Positions 20,301 to 32,734 of a DNA stretch of 64,000 bases are shown here, in pieces. Below the pieces are notes generated by a model. That model ran no database searches, was not told the DNA's origin, and worked only from the letters and a program-made list of their open reading frames with translations. Every line of letters begins with the position of its first letter. Position 1 is the first letter of the stretch. Location of the stretch: assembly GCF_901000735.1 (NCBI RefSeq), contig NC_081551.1, positions 13,824,906 through 13,888,905 on the forward strand. The letters run 5' to 3'. Made by a program: the position numbers and the translations under genes. The stretch comes from Corylus avellana. Its lineage: Eukaryota; Streptophyta; Magnoliopsida; Fagales; Betulaceae.

Positions 20301-21436
20301 TAAAATGAGTGGAAATGGTTGAAAGTGCCTGGATGGACTTTCAGTAGGATAAGAATTTCCTCTCTTCAAATACGGTAGGATGAGAATTTTCCTTAATCAT
20401 CAATCAGTAGGATGGGAGTTTCCTCAATCACCAATAAGTAGAATAATAGTTTCAACATATTCAACATCAATATCCTTATTAATCAATCTTTCCATAAAAC
20501 ATTCTTTTTATTCCAACTCATTTCCTTTCGAAAAGCATTTTCTTTCAAGACTTCATTTTCATTTAAATCATTACTTCATTTTCTTTTGAAAATCATTTTC
20601 TTTCCAAAACCATAAATTCCTCTATTTCATGAAAATCATTTTTAATGCATAACACAATTATAACATATTTTGTTTATATGAACATATTAAACAATAAGGC
20701 TTATTATCACAAATAAAACACTGTAGTGCAACGTCAGTAAGTTTATACTTACAACTTTTGCTTAATTTCCTGAAATGCTCCATTGTATATTAACTTTATA
20801 CTCTCACTACACTTAGAGCATTATTAGTAGCCTCATCAAATTTTACTCACCAAAATAACCAAAAGTACATTTTTCTCTATTTTCACTACCTACTTTTTTA
20901 GAGCACCCCCAACAGCTTCACTATTTTAACAATTCACTTTCAATATTCCATTTAAATATTATTTTTCAAAAATTTGTTTATTCTTTCTTTCACTATTAAA
21001 GGAGGAGAGAGAAACATAAAATAGAAAGGGGGAGAGAGAAACTATTTTTTTATTCAATTGATGAGTGAATAGTACTCACTACTATTCACTCACCATTTAT
21101 TTTGGGTTAAAATGGTGAGGCTGAAAATGGAAGATTTTAGCCACTTTCACCAAATAGCATCACCAAAATAACCAAAAAATGGTTTTGGTAAAATAGTACC
21201 TAAGCATTAGTCTCTATAATTTTTCTAACTCTTAGAATACTCTTTAAACCTATCTTTTTATTTAAAGTTCATTTCTATTATTTTACTAACAGCTCATCAA
21301 AATGGAACATTGAACGAGATCTACTGCCTTAATCTCGTATGAACAAACCACCATTGAGTTCAACTGTATTTTGGCAACAACCCTATTTTTCTTAAAATCC
21401 TACACTAATCCATTTCTAATTCTTCCAAAATCTCTC
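20301..21436. other. Unassigned A/T-rich stretch, possible MITE relic
   Basis: No gene is seen. Degenerate repeats of gtaggat(g)agaatttcc occur at 20340-20440. From about 20815 to 21215 the ends (gagcattattagtagcctc / tacctaagcattagtctct) and inner A/T-rich, purine-tract sequence resemble a small non-autonomous DNA element, but no clear TIR or target duplication was found. Confidence 0.4.
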
Positions 21437-21441
21437 AGTAG

Positions 21442-21884
21442 TGTTAGAGAGAATATAGCCGTTGCAGAAAATCCAGCTAATAATCAATCACAATCTCCAA
21501 TATTCTGCAACTACTGAAATTGTGGAACCCAATCGTGATGCTCAATCTACAGCCAAGGCAATCAACTACAATGGGCAAGAATCATCTCAATTACCTAAAT
21601 CTTGTTCATCAGCCAGCCTTGACAAAAGACATACAAGGAAAGAATTACCATACTTTGCATCAGTCAATCTTGAGTGTGAAGCAACCTAGTCTCCTCTCAA
21701 AGACAGTAAAGAAGATCAAACCTTACAAGGAAACATAGATCTTATACATGACTATAGCAGAATCAATTTGTAATTAATTGTTTATTTTCTCTCTATTTTT
21801 GGTTAAGAAACATGTGTATATAATGATGTATGCATTCTATGTAAAATTAAAGTTTTGCAATACAACTTTATTTCAATTTTTTCA
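21442..21884 (+). repeat. Copia 5' LTR
   Basis: Runs from TGTTAGAGAGAAT to TTTTTTCA, 443 bp. It aligns along its length with 32735-33205, lacking about 25 bp present in the 3' LTR near 32776-32805. The two LTRs differ at scattered sites, so the insertion is not recent. Confidence 0.9.
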
Positions 21885-21900
21885 TTGTATTAGAGCCTCA
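21885..21900 (+). other. Copia primer-binding site, decayed
   Basis: ttgtattagagcctca directly after the LTR, matching the tRNA-iMet site TGGTATCAGAGC with two changes. Confidence 0.7.
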
Positions 21901-21925
21901 GGTACACGCCAATCAAACATCTTCC

Positions 21926-22102
21926 ATGGCTTCCTCAAACTCCTCTTGTTCCTCCTCCTCCTCTTCCACTACATGCCCTTTCATTCCTAACTTCACCCAA
22001 TTCATTTCACTGAAACTTGGTAGCAACAACTACTTGATGTGGCAATCACAAGTACTACCTATTTTGTGCATTGTTGACGGAACTGAGTCATGTCCTCCAA
22101 GG
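21926..22102 (+). pseudogene. Copia gag N-terminus, cut by an insertion
   Basis: The ATG at 21926 starts MASSNSSCSSSSSS and then the typical copia Gag opening FISLKLGSNNYLMWQSQVLP. The frame runs into the solo LTR at 22108. The gene resumes at 25664 after the target duplication. Confidence 0.75.
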
Positions 22103-22451
22103 CTTCTTGTAACGCCCACAAAATTGACCTTAGCCACCCTGGTAGGGTTAGTGGCAATTACCCTAGTTTAACCAATTGGTGGTTAAATGGGGAACCGTCC
22201 TTTTAAGCATTGTTAGAGTTAATGCATAGGAAGGTGAAATAAATCTGAGAAATCTATAAACATTACAGTACAAGTATAATCCTTAAAATTTAAAACATGG
22301 AGCAACTAACAATAATATAAGGCAAACCTGATAACTTTATGAGGGATCTTAATATAAAAGTTGTGGTGGCAATCACTCCACTCCTGGATCCTAGAGACAA
22401 ACTCCCTAAAAGGGTAATAACGGCGTAAGTCTAACGACTTAGTAAGTAAAC

Positions 22452-23780
22452 TGATGAGTGCCAAATATTGCATATTTGAGCCCCCCTAAATTTGCATATG
22501 TTAATTCTTAGTATTGTTATTTGTTTGATGCTGTTTTGTTTTTAGTGCTTACAGGTTCCGAAGGAAAAATACAATAAATTCCATTATTCTAGGCTTAAAG
22601 CACACTTTCAAAAGACCTAAATGATATGGTTAAGTTTAACTAAATCAAGGAAATGATTAAATTGGAATTTCTCTAATTGGAGTCAAAATCGGATTTGATT
22701 AAATTTCACATTATGAACACATCTTAGTATTTTGACCAAAACTTTCATCTCAAGTATAGGATTAAGGTAAAACTAGCGGTGTTGGAAAGATAACTCAAAA
22801 TAATACAAATCGTTGTGAAATATAATTTTTCTAATTCGGACGTTTGTTATGACAAAAGCGTCCCGCAATATAAAAACGTAAATCTTGATGAATCCTATTT
22901 CGATTTGTACTAGGATTACTTCCTAATTTGACTAGGAGATTGAGGTATGATTTTTTTGGGATTCCTAGGGCTTCTAGGGTTTGTTTTCTCCCTATAAATG
23001 GGCACCAATGCCAAGAAAGTGGGGGAGGCCACAGGGGCTGCATAGTCTGGAATTTTACACATTTTCTCCATTTAGCTTAGTTTTTCTTTAGGTTTATAAT
23101 TTATTTTCATAATCATGTGTAGCTAAATTTTCAACTAAGGTTGATGATGGAGCCTCACCGATAAAGAACAATAATACTTTCAAGTAAGTTAATTTTATCC
23201 GATTTTATGGGTTTTAATGTTTCAATTGTTTTACTTCAATTCAATTATTGAGATGATGCTTGGATATCTATTGTAATTTACGGATACATGTGATGATTTG
23301 AGATAGTTTCATTTAATTAATTGCTTGGGTTTTTATTTATCAAAAAAATTGGATATCTTTTGTGATTTATCCTACGGATACATTTGATGATTTGGTTTAA
23401 ACTGAATATCTTTTGTGATTTGTGCAATAGATGGATACATTTGATGATTTAATTAATTTGTGAAGTGTAGTAAGACATACATAAAATTTTTATTGTGAGA
23501 ACTTCGAATAATATTGATGAACATGGAATATGTTGTTTTGATTTGGTGAGTGTGGATTCCAAAACCTTAGTATTTTCTTAGTTGATTATTTTTATCTTAT
23601 TTAGTTTATGTTTGTTTCTTTTCAAAAATCAAATCTCTTTTGGAACTAGGTTATGATTAAATTAGTTTATATATAAATTTTGTTTTCATAAACACAATTC
23701 CCTGTGGGATTGACCTCGCGCTTACAACCCTTTATTGCAAACGATTTGTTCACTTGCGAGTAATTAAAATTTTCACAACA
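22452..23780 (+). mobile_element. Solo LTR of the gag-only family, 5-bp target duplication
   Basis: Starts TGATGAGTGCC and ends TTTTCACAACA, flanked by taaac (22447-22451 and 23781-23785). It is the same family as the LTRs at 717-2050 and 4904-6244, in the opposite orientation and more diverged. It keeps the TATA box (CCCTATAAATGGG, 22989-23000), the CAAC-TAAG-GTTG hairpin (about 23130-23145) and three GATATC/GGATAC modules (23262-23460). It is the innermost of three nested insertions. Confidence 0.88.
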
Positions 23781-25239
23781 TAAACCTCATAATTGGGTAT
23801 GACATGAGCTCATTATTATTAAGCATAAATAAACGTCCACTTTTGATAAACATTTAAAAGAGGTGTTGTCTTCATTAATACACCATGAAAATATCATTTG
23901 GGTTGATAAAGGGTGGTGTACTCCCGGCGGCAATCGCTTAAGTATTTTAATGCATAAAAAAACTAATGTTTTATAGGTCATAACTTTCATGTATGGTCTA
24001 CTTGAGATATTACATATTCTCAGCAGAGTTGGCTCTGTCCTGAGGGACTTGTAATACAATGTCAGTGCTCCGGCGATTGTACGCTACCGTCCACCGCTAG
24101 AATCCCGACCGAGTCCGACATCTGGTGGCCCACGCTACTAATGATGTACATCCTGTAGTGACCAACCATTAGGCAATAGCTGCGTCGGTCACAAAAATCA
24201 CTGGATCCAAGGCCCACATATCATACACACATTTGATCATAGAATGAAGTCTATATAGTAAGCTCATGGCCATTATTCCGCACGTACCGGTGTATCATGT
24301 TATACAATGCATCTTATCAACAAGTTATTAAAGCAGTTACCAAGTGATTACAAAAATCCAGACATGCTCATATCATACGCGTGGTCAGTCAATTGACATA
24401 TCCTACGTTTTTAAGGAAAGTGTTCGTAAGTGTTTACATACCTCGTACGCTCACTTAAGTCCTTCGGCATCACAAATCCCTATTATAATGAAACACAACT
24501 CATCATTATAAGCTAGAGAACTCTACGAAGTTCCATATAACAAAAAAGGGCTGCTAAGAGCTTCGTACACATTTACGGGGCTAAGGGGCGTGTAACCCGC
24601 TCTCTAGTTGAGCACTCGTTCCCTAGGGTGAGTGTTCGGCCAGGGGCTAGGGTTTTGGCCAGAAGGCCCTAAAATGCTTCTAGGCCTCTATCTAAAGCTA
24701 TGGGTTGATATCTTCTCTCCTAGGCTCAAAATAAACACATGCATCACAGGAAAAACACAACACAAAGAATCAAAGAGGTGTTTAAAAGCCTTTGAAAGTA
24801 TTTCTCTTTCTTTTTAAGAAATAGGCATATTCAAGTGCGAAACATATTGTCAAGCAACTTCAAAGAAAACAAAGGTGGGTTGAAAGCTTTCGAAAATGTT
24901 CTAAAAGAGTGGGTATCATAGCATCTTTAAAATTGTAACATTAAGAGAGTAAAAACAACACTTGGGAAAGCTTAAAACTTCTAGATATCAACAACTAAGC
25001 TATTGAAAATCAAGACTCTAGCAACAACATACAAAGAGAGTGTAGGGGTTACCTCAACAAGCAAGCTTTCCAAGAATTCCTCCTCATTCTCCAAGGATAC
25101 TCACAACCTCACACACATTCAAGAATCAAGGTAACAAGGTTATTCTAAGGCTTCAAAGGCTAAATGAGGGTTGGGGTCGAATGGGGGTATAGGCTATTTA
25201 TAGGGGAAGAAGCTAGGGGCAAAATAGGAAAACTTCTGA

Positions 25240-25500
25240 AAAGGGGGGAATGCTCGTATGGTCCCCGGTCGAGCACTCATGTACTGTTCACAACAGACCA
25301 AAAATGCTTTCCAAGTGTATGATTTGGGTATTAACCATGGGTCTGAAAAATGGTCAACGAGTGTTTGTGTATTGTTCATGCGAGCACTCGTGTATTGTTC
25401 ACAAAAGGCCAAAAGTGCTCAGAGGTACGATTTCACGAGTATGGCGTGAGGTTCAAACGAGCGCTCGTGTGGTCCCCTGGACGAGTGCTCATCCAGAAAG
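25240..25500. repeat. Degenerate CGAGCACTCGTG repeats in the gypsy LTR
   Basis: cgagcactcatgta (25269), cgagcactcgtgta (25380), cgagcgctcgtgtg (25457) and gacgagtgctcatc (25481) with similar neighbouring bases (tgttcac). Each core is nearly palindromic. They lie upstream of the TATA box on the minus strand, so they may be promoter elements. Confidence 0.6.
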
Positions 25501-25663
25501 GTTTCTTGGGCTTTTGCTTGCTAAAAGGCCCTAAAGGCTTGGGCCCATCAAAGAAGGTTTTAGGGTTTTTAGTTTCAGGCTGATTTAAAAGGCTATTACC
25601 TTGTTGAGTAAGGAGTTAAAACTCTTTTTAAAACAATTTAAAAAGTATAGGTATTACACTTCT

Positions 25664-26776
25664 AACCGACGAGCAAGGCCAGTCCACTCTTAATCCAGAA
25701 TACTCCATCTGGAACAAAAAGGATTAGTTCTTATTGAGCTGGATCAATGCTACCTTATCTGAAAATGTCTTGGCTACAGTATATGGCTTGAATACATCAA
25801 GGCATGTATGGTCTGCCTTGGCAAGCAGATTTGCATCCCAATCTTGATCAAGGATCGCTCATATCAAGAGACAACTACAAAATCTAAAACAAGGTTCTAT
25901 GACCTGTTATGAATATCTTCGAGCTGCAAAGGTTTGGGTTGACCAACTTGCAGCTGTGGGACATCCAATTGATGATGAAGATCTAATATCTTTTATCATT
26001 GGTGACCTAAATGCCATATACAATTCATTCATTACATCTTATATTTTTGTAACCCGTGAAAATTCATTAAGCTTTAAGGATTTTCAAAATGAACTTTTGA
26101 ATCATGAAATGTTGCTTAACCAGCAGCATGCCGTTACTCTTAACTCTTCTACATTTGCTTTGTTTACTCAAAGACCAGGTGCCAAGCAATATCAGTTCAA
26201 CTCAAAGGGAAAGATGCCTCAACAAGTCAAATACCCCCTCATGGTCAGCATTCCAAGTATCCTACACATGGATTCTTTGGCCCACGACAGAGATCTAGAA
26301 TGCCACTCAACTCCAATGCTGCTAGAGGACCTAACTTTTTTTCTAGTGAAAGTTCTAACAATGCTAGTGGTGGTTCCCATTTCAACACTGCTGATGCATC
26401 CAACTCTAGCAAATCTCCAAGAGCTCTATGCCAAATTTGTGGCAACACAAGCCACCAAGCATTAGACTGCGTCCACCGCATGGACTTCTCCTATCAAGGT
26501 AGGCACCCACCTCCACAGTTAGCAGCCATGGTAGCCCAAACTAATGCTGCCATTAATGATCAAGAATGGTTTGCTGATAGTGGTGCAAATGCCAACATCA
26601 CCAACAATCTGGAAAATCTGAACATCCAACAACCTTTTGAAGCGAATGAGACTGTTGAAGTAGGAAATGGATCAGGCCTTACCATAAATAATGATGGTTC
26701 AGCTCTTCTACATACTCCCAAATCTCATTTTCATCTCAATAAATTCTTCACTGTCCAAATGCATTTGCAAATTTAA
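25664..26776 (+). pseudogene. Copia gag, zinc knuckle and protease, broken
   Basis: Gag continues (TCYEYLRAAKVWVDQLAAVG, 25899 on) with early stops near 25706 and 25843. Around 26300 the frame changes and carries the knuckle CQICGNTSHQALDC and the protease active site WFADSGANANIT (about 26567-26602). The frame stops at 26776. Gag packages the RNA; the protease cuts the polyprotein. Confidence 0.75.
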
Positions 26777-26841
26777 TTTCCATTTAATGTTTTTGTGTTG
26801 ATAACAATTGTTATTTTATCCTAACATCAAATCATTTCTTT

Positions 26842-28499
26842 ATGAAGGACATGCTCACCAAGGCAACCCTCATGGAAGGCAAGACTGAAAATGAACTTTA
26901 TCCAATTGGTTTTCAAAGGAGCTCATTTAAGGCCAGACGTGCTCTAGTAGCCTTTTTAGGAATAAAGACCTCTTTAATTTGCCACTTTATGTTAGGCCAT
27001 CCTTCAAATGATGTTGCTTCAAGACTTGTCAAGTCATTTAATTTTCATGTTTTGAATTCATAATTTGATTCCAATAAATTAATCCTCTGTGATTCTTGAC
27101 AACTTGGAAAGAGTAAAAGGCAACCTTTTTCTACATCTAATCGTTAAACATCAACCCCATTAACTTAATTCATATTGACATTTGGACCTCACCCATCACT
27201 TCAATGAGTGGATATAGTGTTATCTTCATAAATGATCACACACGATATACATGGTTATATCCACTTCAAACCAAATCAGAGGTCTATGAATGTTTTGTTA
27301 AGTTTAAACTACTTGTTGAAAAGCAATTCTCTTCCACAATCAAGCAACTCCAATCTGATGGTGGTGGTGAATACACATCCCCAATTTTTCAATCCTTCCT
27401 CACTAAAAATTTGATTATCCACCGCAAGTCATGTCCTTACACTTCACAACAAAATGACCTTGTTCAGAGAAAATTACATCACATCTTAGAAACTAGTTTG
27501 ACTCTCCTAACTTATTCTCACCTATCAAACAAGTATTGGGTTGATGCATTTCTCACAAGTGTGTACCTAATCAATCAGTTGCCAACACCAACCTTGGATA
27601 ATGTTAGTCCTTTCTTCAAATTACATCAAAAGGAACCAAATTACCAACAACTGAAGGTATTTGGCTGCAAATGTTATCCCCTGTTGCGGCCCTTTGGTCT
27701 CCACAAACTTGAGTTTCGATCCAAGCCATGCATGTTTCTTGGATATTCTTATGCAAGGTACAAGTGCCTTGATCCCATCATAAACAAGGTCTACTTATCA
27801 TGCCATGTGGTCTTTGATAAGCAAACTTTTCCTACAAAAGATTATGTTACATCTCAGCTGCCCTCCAAGGTGAATGCCACTGGTGACCTGCCCTTCATAC
27901 CTCCTGTAAGTTCTTCTTCTCTTGATATTTGTCACAGTTCCTACACCACACCTATTAATTCTACAGCTGCTGCAAATCCCAGCACCAATTCCCTTCCTGT
28001 AAGTTCTTCTCCTCTTGATATTTCTCACAATTCTTGCACCACACTTGTCAATTCTGCAGCTGTTGCACATCCTAGCACCAATTCCCCTATACTTCCTTCA
28101 TCTCATAGCTATGAGCCTTCTTTATCCCTCTCTGATGCACACAATACTCCTGACCAATCTACCATACCAGATCACTCCGTTACACCAATTAAGCCTCCCT
28201 TAGATAGCCATTCTGCCACGCAGGAACTTATTCCTTCTCCATCAGCTCCATTTGATGTGCATCCCATGACTACAAGGTCTCGGACAAGATCTCTTAAACC
28301 TAAGATATTTTCAGATTTTCATCTCTATCATACCATCAAACATCCCTTAAAATCTTACCATACCACATTACAAGAGTTTAAACCATCTTGTTTTAGTAAG
28401 GCATCCCTTGATCCTTGGTGGCAACAAGGAATGGCAAAGGAGTTCCTGGCCTTAATTTCAAATGGTACACGGAAATTATGCCCTCCTCCTTATACTTAA
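26842..28499 (+). pseudogene. Copia integrase, broken
   Basis: A decayed HHCC zinc region (ICHFMLGHPSNDVASRLVKS, 26973-27035) is followed after several stops by the core domain from 27204 (MSGYSVIFINDHTRYTWLY, then LQSDGGGEYTSPIF, the second Asp). Pro/Ser-rich linker repeats follow (SSSLDICHSSYTTPINS type, repeated near 27906 and 28005), then the start of the RT region (KASLDPWWQQGMAKEF). Confidence 0.75.
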
Positions 28500-28599
28500 C
28501 ATATCATTAGCAACAAATGGGTGTATCGTATCAAGCAGAAATTAGATGGCTCGGTTGAAAGGTTCAAAGCCAGGTTAGTTGCCAATGGTTATGAGGAAC

Positions 28600-31415
28600 T
28601 GTGGCTGTAAATGAGCTGATACACTCGACAGCTCGCTCGGTTAAACTCGAGCTCAACATTGTACAAGCTCGCTAGTCACTGTTGAAACCTGCTCGATTAG
28701 CTAGTGTTACATACCCGGCTCGGTCGATTAAACTCGACGAGGGCTTGTGAGTTCGACTCCTTTAAGTCATGAATCGCCTGACTCGTCTGGCTTGTTAGCC
28801 TAACTCGTTAGCTCGTTCATAGATCTTGTATATATGTTATATAGAATATATTAGTAATTAAGTAATATATGTTATTTAATATTTATATGTGTATGAATTA
28901 CTTAACATACTAACTAGTTAGTTCATAAACTAACATATTGATAGCATTAAACAATACTTAATTCAATAACATTATATTTAATTTGATAACATTAAACGCA
29001 TTGCAAGTTTGTGCTACTACTTATGATTCTTGCAGAGTTGTTTCTTCTAGAGTTCTTGTAGTTTTACGAGATTTTTGTTTTTTGTTTATGTGATTTACTC
29101 TATTTTTGATATTTTTTTAAGTGTTTTTCTGCTTTTGAAAGCGAAACAAGGCAACAATTTATTAGATTGATAAGCATAAAAAGAACATAAATACTTTCGA
29201 AACACCAAAAAAATATTAACATTGTATCTTTTGTGATGATTGATTTGATTGCGTTTAATGTTTAGTGAAAGATTTTGTTTTATTTTGTATTCATAAAAAA
29301 ATATTTTGTTTAGTTTGCTTGTATTTTTTTTTTTAGAATGTTTAGACTGAAATTAGGTCTTTAATTTTTGTTATGAAAATTATTTAATTAGGATTCATTA
29401 ATTGGGGCCTAATTTATAATCTAAAAATACTAAATGCCTAAACGGCGCTGTCGGTGTGCATTGATATCTGTTGAGAGCCGAAAGTTCAAAACACTGCATT
29501 TTAATTCTTGGTTTTGGCAGAAAGAAGCATGAATTAAAGCGAAAATGTTGAAAACATTTAATTGATTTGGTTTTTCAATGTTTGACCATTCTTTCTTTTA
29601 TTTTTATTAAATTTAAAGCTAATGTGAAATGTATACTGTGTGGGTAAACTCACACTCCTCCATCTGAATCAACAACTAGGATTTAATCCTCAGCAACGCA
29701 ACTTGAATCTACGCTTACGATCGCTGCATCGAGTCACAAGAAGCAAGTCTCATCTAGACGCACGTGGAGGGGATTAACATTTAATACCATTTAAATGTTT
29801 GAATGGGGCCCATGCCTAACATGCGGCATGCATGACACTATGATAGCCTAACCAGGCGTGTTACCAAGGGCGAAAAAAGCAATCTTCGATGTTAACCTAG
29901 GCCGTTCGGTATTTACACCAACTAACCATAGCTGTTCATTGAGAGTATAGGTTACAGCTATAATACACTTCATTATGAGGAATTATATGGTGTTTTACAT
30001 ATCTATGAGATCGCTATCTTTAATATTATCTGATACCTTATATTTTATCAACAAATCCATGATTATATTAAGGGTTAAATACCAAATTCCCCATAGGGTT
30101 TAGTAACTTTTTACCCCCTGGAATTTTATTTTTATCACAGGACCCCCATGACGTTTTAATAAAAGATTAAGTTAGTCCATCCGTTAGTTGACCGTTAGGA
30201 CTGACACGTAGACCAATCAGATATTGACACATGGCACATATTTAATTTTTTTAAAATTAAAAAAAAAAAAATGTATTAAAAAAAAAAAATTGGGGGTGGC
30301 TCGGTCACCCCCTTTGGCCATGGCGGTGGCCAGGCCACCCCCATCTGGCTGAATGGGGGTGGCCAGCTCCAAGGGGATGGTTTCGCCCAAGGGTACAGGG
30401 GGTGGTTTCGGCCACCCCCAAGGCTCCATGGGGGGTGAAAACCACCCCAATGGTGATTGGGGGTGGTTTCGGCCACCCCCTTGGAGCCCAAGTTTTTTTT
30501 TTTAATTTAAAAAAAAATTAAATAGGTGTCACATGTCAACATCTGATTGATCTACGTGTCAGTCTTAACAGTCAACTAACAGATGGACTAACTTGGTCCT
30601 TTATTAAAACCTTAGAGGGTTCCTGTGATAAAAATGAAACTTCAAGAGGGTAAAAATAAAGTTACCAAACTCCAGGGAGGTATTTGGTATTTAACCCTTA
30701 TATTAAATGGTAAAGATCACAATTTTCATTGAATCCAGCTACATTCACACGTAGGGCGTACAAAATAAAAAAGTTATCGGTGGTTAAGTGGTTAAGTTGA
30801 AATTTGATTTTTGAGATGTCCAAAAGAACCAAAACCAAGTGTGTTGCTCGTTTCTTCCACCACCCTCCCCTTTTTTGGTAAATACTTTGTTTTGTCCTTT
30901 GGTTTTGGTTCATTGGGACCTCATTGTTTCTTCTTCCCCGAATCCCATATGATCTCTATTTTGTTCCTGGTTCGAAGGGAGAATCTGTAGCTTGTCTCAC
31001 GATTCTTGTAGAAGAATACAAGCTATGAAGCTTCAAGCTACTAAGGTAGTTATGTTAAATATACCACTCGATTTTCTTATGATTGTTCTTTCAATTACTA
31101 GTTATGTTTTTAGTATCTTTAATCTCTATTTCAAAATATTGTTAATGTAGTTCCTTTTTTTTTTCCTTTGTTGCAAAGGGTTTATACCCTGCCACGAGCT
31201 CAAGCTGAGTCGAGATACATGAGGGCTTGGCTCGGCTCAAAATTATCCTTTTGTCGATCTCGAGCTCGATCCCAAGCTACTAAACGTTCCCAACGAGCAA
31301 AGCCGAGCTGAGGTTCTCCTAGTTTGGCTCAGGTCGAGCTCGGCTCGTTTATTGGTCCTCTAAAACAAGCTGGTTCGAGTTTGCCAACGCTCGGCTTGGC
31401 TCGTATACAGCCCTA
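28600..31415. mobile_element. hAT-like element in copia RT, 8-bp target duplication (7/8)
   Basis: Ends TGTGGCTGTAAATGAGC and, read inward from the right, TAGGGCTGTATACGAGC. Flanks are tgaggaac (28592-28599) and taaggaac (31416-31423). The sub-terminal regions are full of GAGCTCG/GCTCGG motifs. There is no transposase frame, so it is non-autonomous. Removing the element and one duplication rejoins the copia reading frame (GYEE followed by QCGID). A MITE is nested at 30071-30698. Confidence 0.8.
30071..30698. mobile_element. Long-TIR MITE with GC-rich core
   Basis: Ends AGGGTTAAATACCAAAT and its reverse complement, with arms of over 200 bp and flanks tatatta on both sides (30064-30070 and 30699-30705). 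The core (30290-30490) is a GC-rich hairpin of GGGGGTGGCC / GGCCACCCCC repeats. The short Pro/Trp-rich frames there are a by-product. Probably Mutator-like. Confidence 0.8.
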
Positions 31416-31423
31416 TAAGGAAC

Positions 31424-32668
31424 AATGTGGGATTGATACTGAGACCTTTAGTCCAGTGATTAAATTATCTACCATTCGTGTAATCTTATCGCTAGCAGCT
31501 AAATTTGATTGGAGCTTTCGGCAATTGGATGTTTTTAATGTCTTTCTCCACGAAGCCCTTGTTGAAGAAGTTTTCATGCGTTCACTAAAAGGTTTTGTTC
31601 ACAAAGATCATCCTCACTTTGTGTGCAAACTGAATAAAGCTCTTTATGGCTTGAAACAAGCCCATGAGCTTGGTTCAAGAGACTATCATCTTTCCTGTTG
31701 GAACTTGGCTTTATTGCCTCACTTGTGGACTCATCATTATTTATACTCAAGTCTAGTGCCGTTCATATCTTTATGCTAGTTTATGTTGATGATATCATCA
31801 TTACCAACTCTCATTCTTTAGTTATCCAAACTCTCATCACAAAGCTACAACTTGAATTTCATCTTAAGGATCTCAGGCCTCTTCATTTTTTCCCTGGAAT
31901 TCAAGCATCTTGGACTGCTACTGGTTGGGATCTCTGCCAAGCTAAGTATATATACAATCTCCATCGTGCTCATATGCAAGAGGCTAAACCAGCCAAGTCT
32001 CCCTCATCTTCAGGTATGAAACTTTCCAAGTTTGAAGGAGATCTCTTGACTGATCCTATAGAATATAGACAAGTTGTTGGTGCTCTCCAATATTGCACCC
32101 TTACTCGGCTTGAAATCTCCTTTTCAGTAAACCAACTTTGCCAAAATATGCATGCTCCTACCTTTGCCCACTGGTCAACTGCTAAAAGGGTGTTGCATTA
32201 TCTCAAGTCCTCAGCTGTCCATGGTTTGTATTATCAAAAGGGATCCTTGCATCTCACTACTTACTGTGACAATGATTGGGCAAGTGATCCAGATGATAGA
32301 CGATCCATAATAGGCTTTTTTGTTTTTCTAGGTCGCAATCTGGTTGCATAGAGTGTCAAAAAGCAACCTATCATCTCCCGTAGCAGCACAAAAGCAGAAT
32401 ATAGAGCCCTTGCCATAACCACTGCTGAAATGTTTTGGTTGCGTATGTTATTTAAAGACATTCACATTGTCTTATCCACTGCTCCTACAATATGGTGTGA
32501 CAATGTAGGTGCTCTAGCATTGGTAGCAAATCCGGTCTATCATGCTCGAACTAAGCATATTGAGGTAGACTACCATTTTGTTCGTGAAAAGGTACTCAAT
32601 TAGGATATCATCAAATTCATATCCACTGATGATCAAGTAGCTGATGTGTTTACAAAAGGATTAGGCTT
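31424..32668 (+). pseudogene. Copia reverse transcriptase and RNase H, broken
   Basis: RT resumes after the hAT element ([18 protein letters not shown]), with [19 protein letters not shown] and LYGLKQA, then a frame change near 31690 and the catalytic YVDDIIIT (about 31783). RNase H follows (YCDNDWASDPDDRRSIIGF; then after TAG near 32349, KAEYRALA, and WCDNVGALAL). The frame ends near 32668 with VADVFTKGLG. Confidence 0.8.
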
Positions 32669-32720
32669 AGCTTGGTTCCTCTATCTTCGTCTCAAGCTCA
32701 TGATGATTCCATCCCCCATG

Positions 32721-32734
32721 AGCTTGCGGGGGGC
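32721..32734 (+). other. Copia polypurine tract
   Basis: agcttgcggggggc directly before the 3' LTR, the usual primer for plus-strand DNA. Confidence 0.7.

Larger units (their letters stand above)
22108..25658 (-). mobile_element. Solo LTR of a gypsy-type element with 5-bp target duplication
   Basis: The minus strand starts TGTAATACC (25658) and ends GGGCGTTACA (22108), with cttct on both sides (22103-22107 and 25659-25663). Only one LTR and no coding region is present. Subtracting the nested LTR it is about 2.2 kb. A TATA box (CCTATAAATAGCC, minus) lies near 25190-25203, and several CGAGCACTCGTG motifs lie upstream of it. It may be a solo LTR or a small non-coding element; the promoter layout favours an LTR. 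Confidence 0.75.

Noticed and set aside
23262..23460. CRISPR-like regular repeats
   Set aside because: The units are imperfect and few, with spacers of differing length, inside a plant LTR. CRISPR arrays are not expected in a plant nucleus.
22108..25658. Full DNA transposon with TGTAA termini
   Set aside because: A 5-bp target duplication, TG...CA ends and a TATA box with upstream repeats fit a solo LTR better. No transposase frame is present.
27798..28070. Cys-rich minus-strand frame (CRI repeats)
   Set aside because: Antisense of the Ser/Pro/Thr repeat linker of the copia integrase. The repeats come from the sense strand.
30217..30491. Pro/Trp-rich small proteins in the GC-rich stretch
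   Set aside because: They overlap each other in two frames within the hairpin core of a MITE. Composition explains them.
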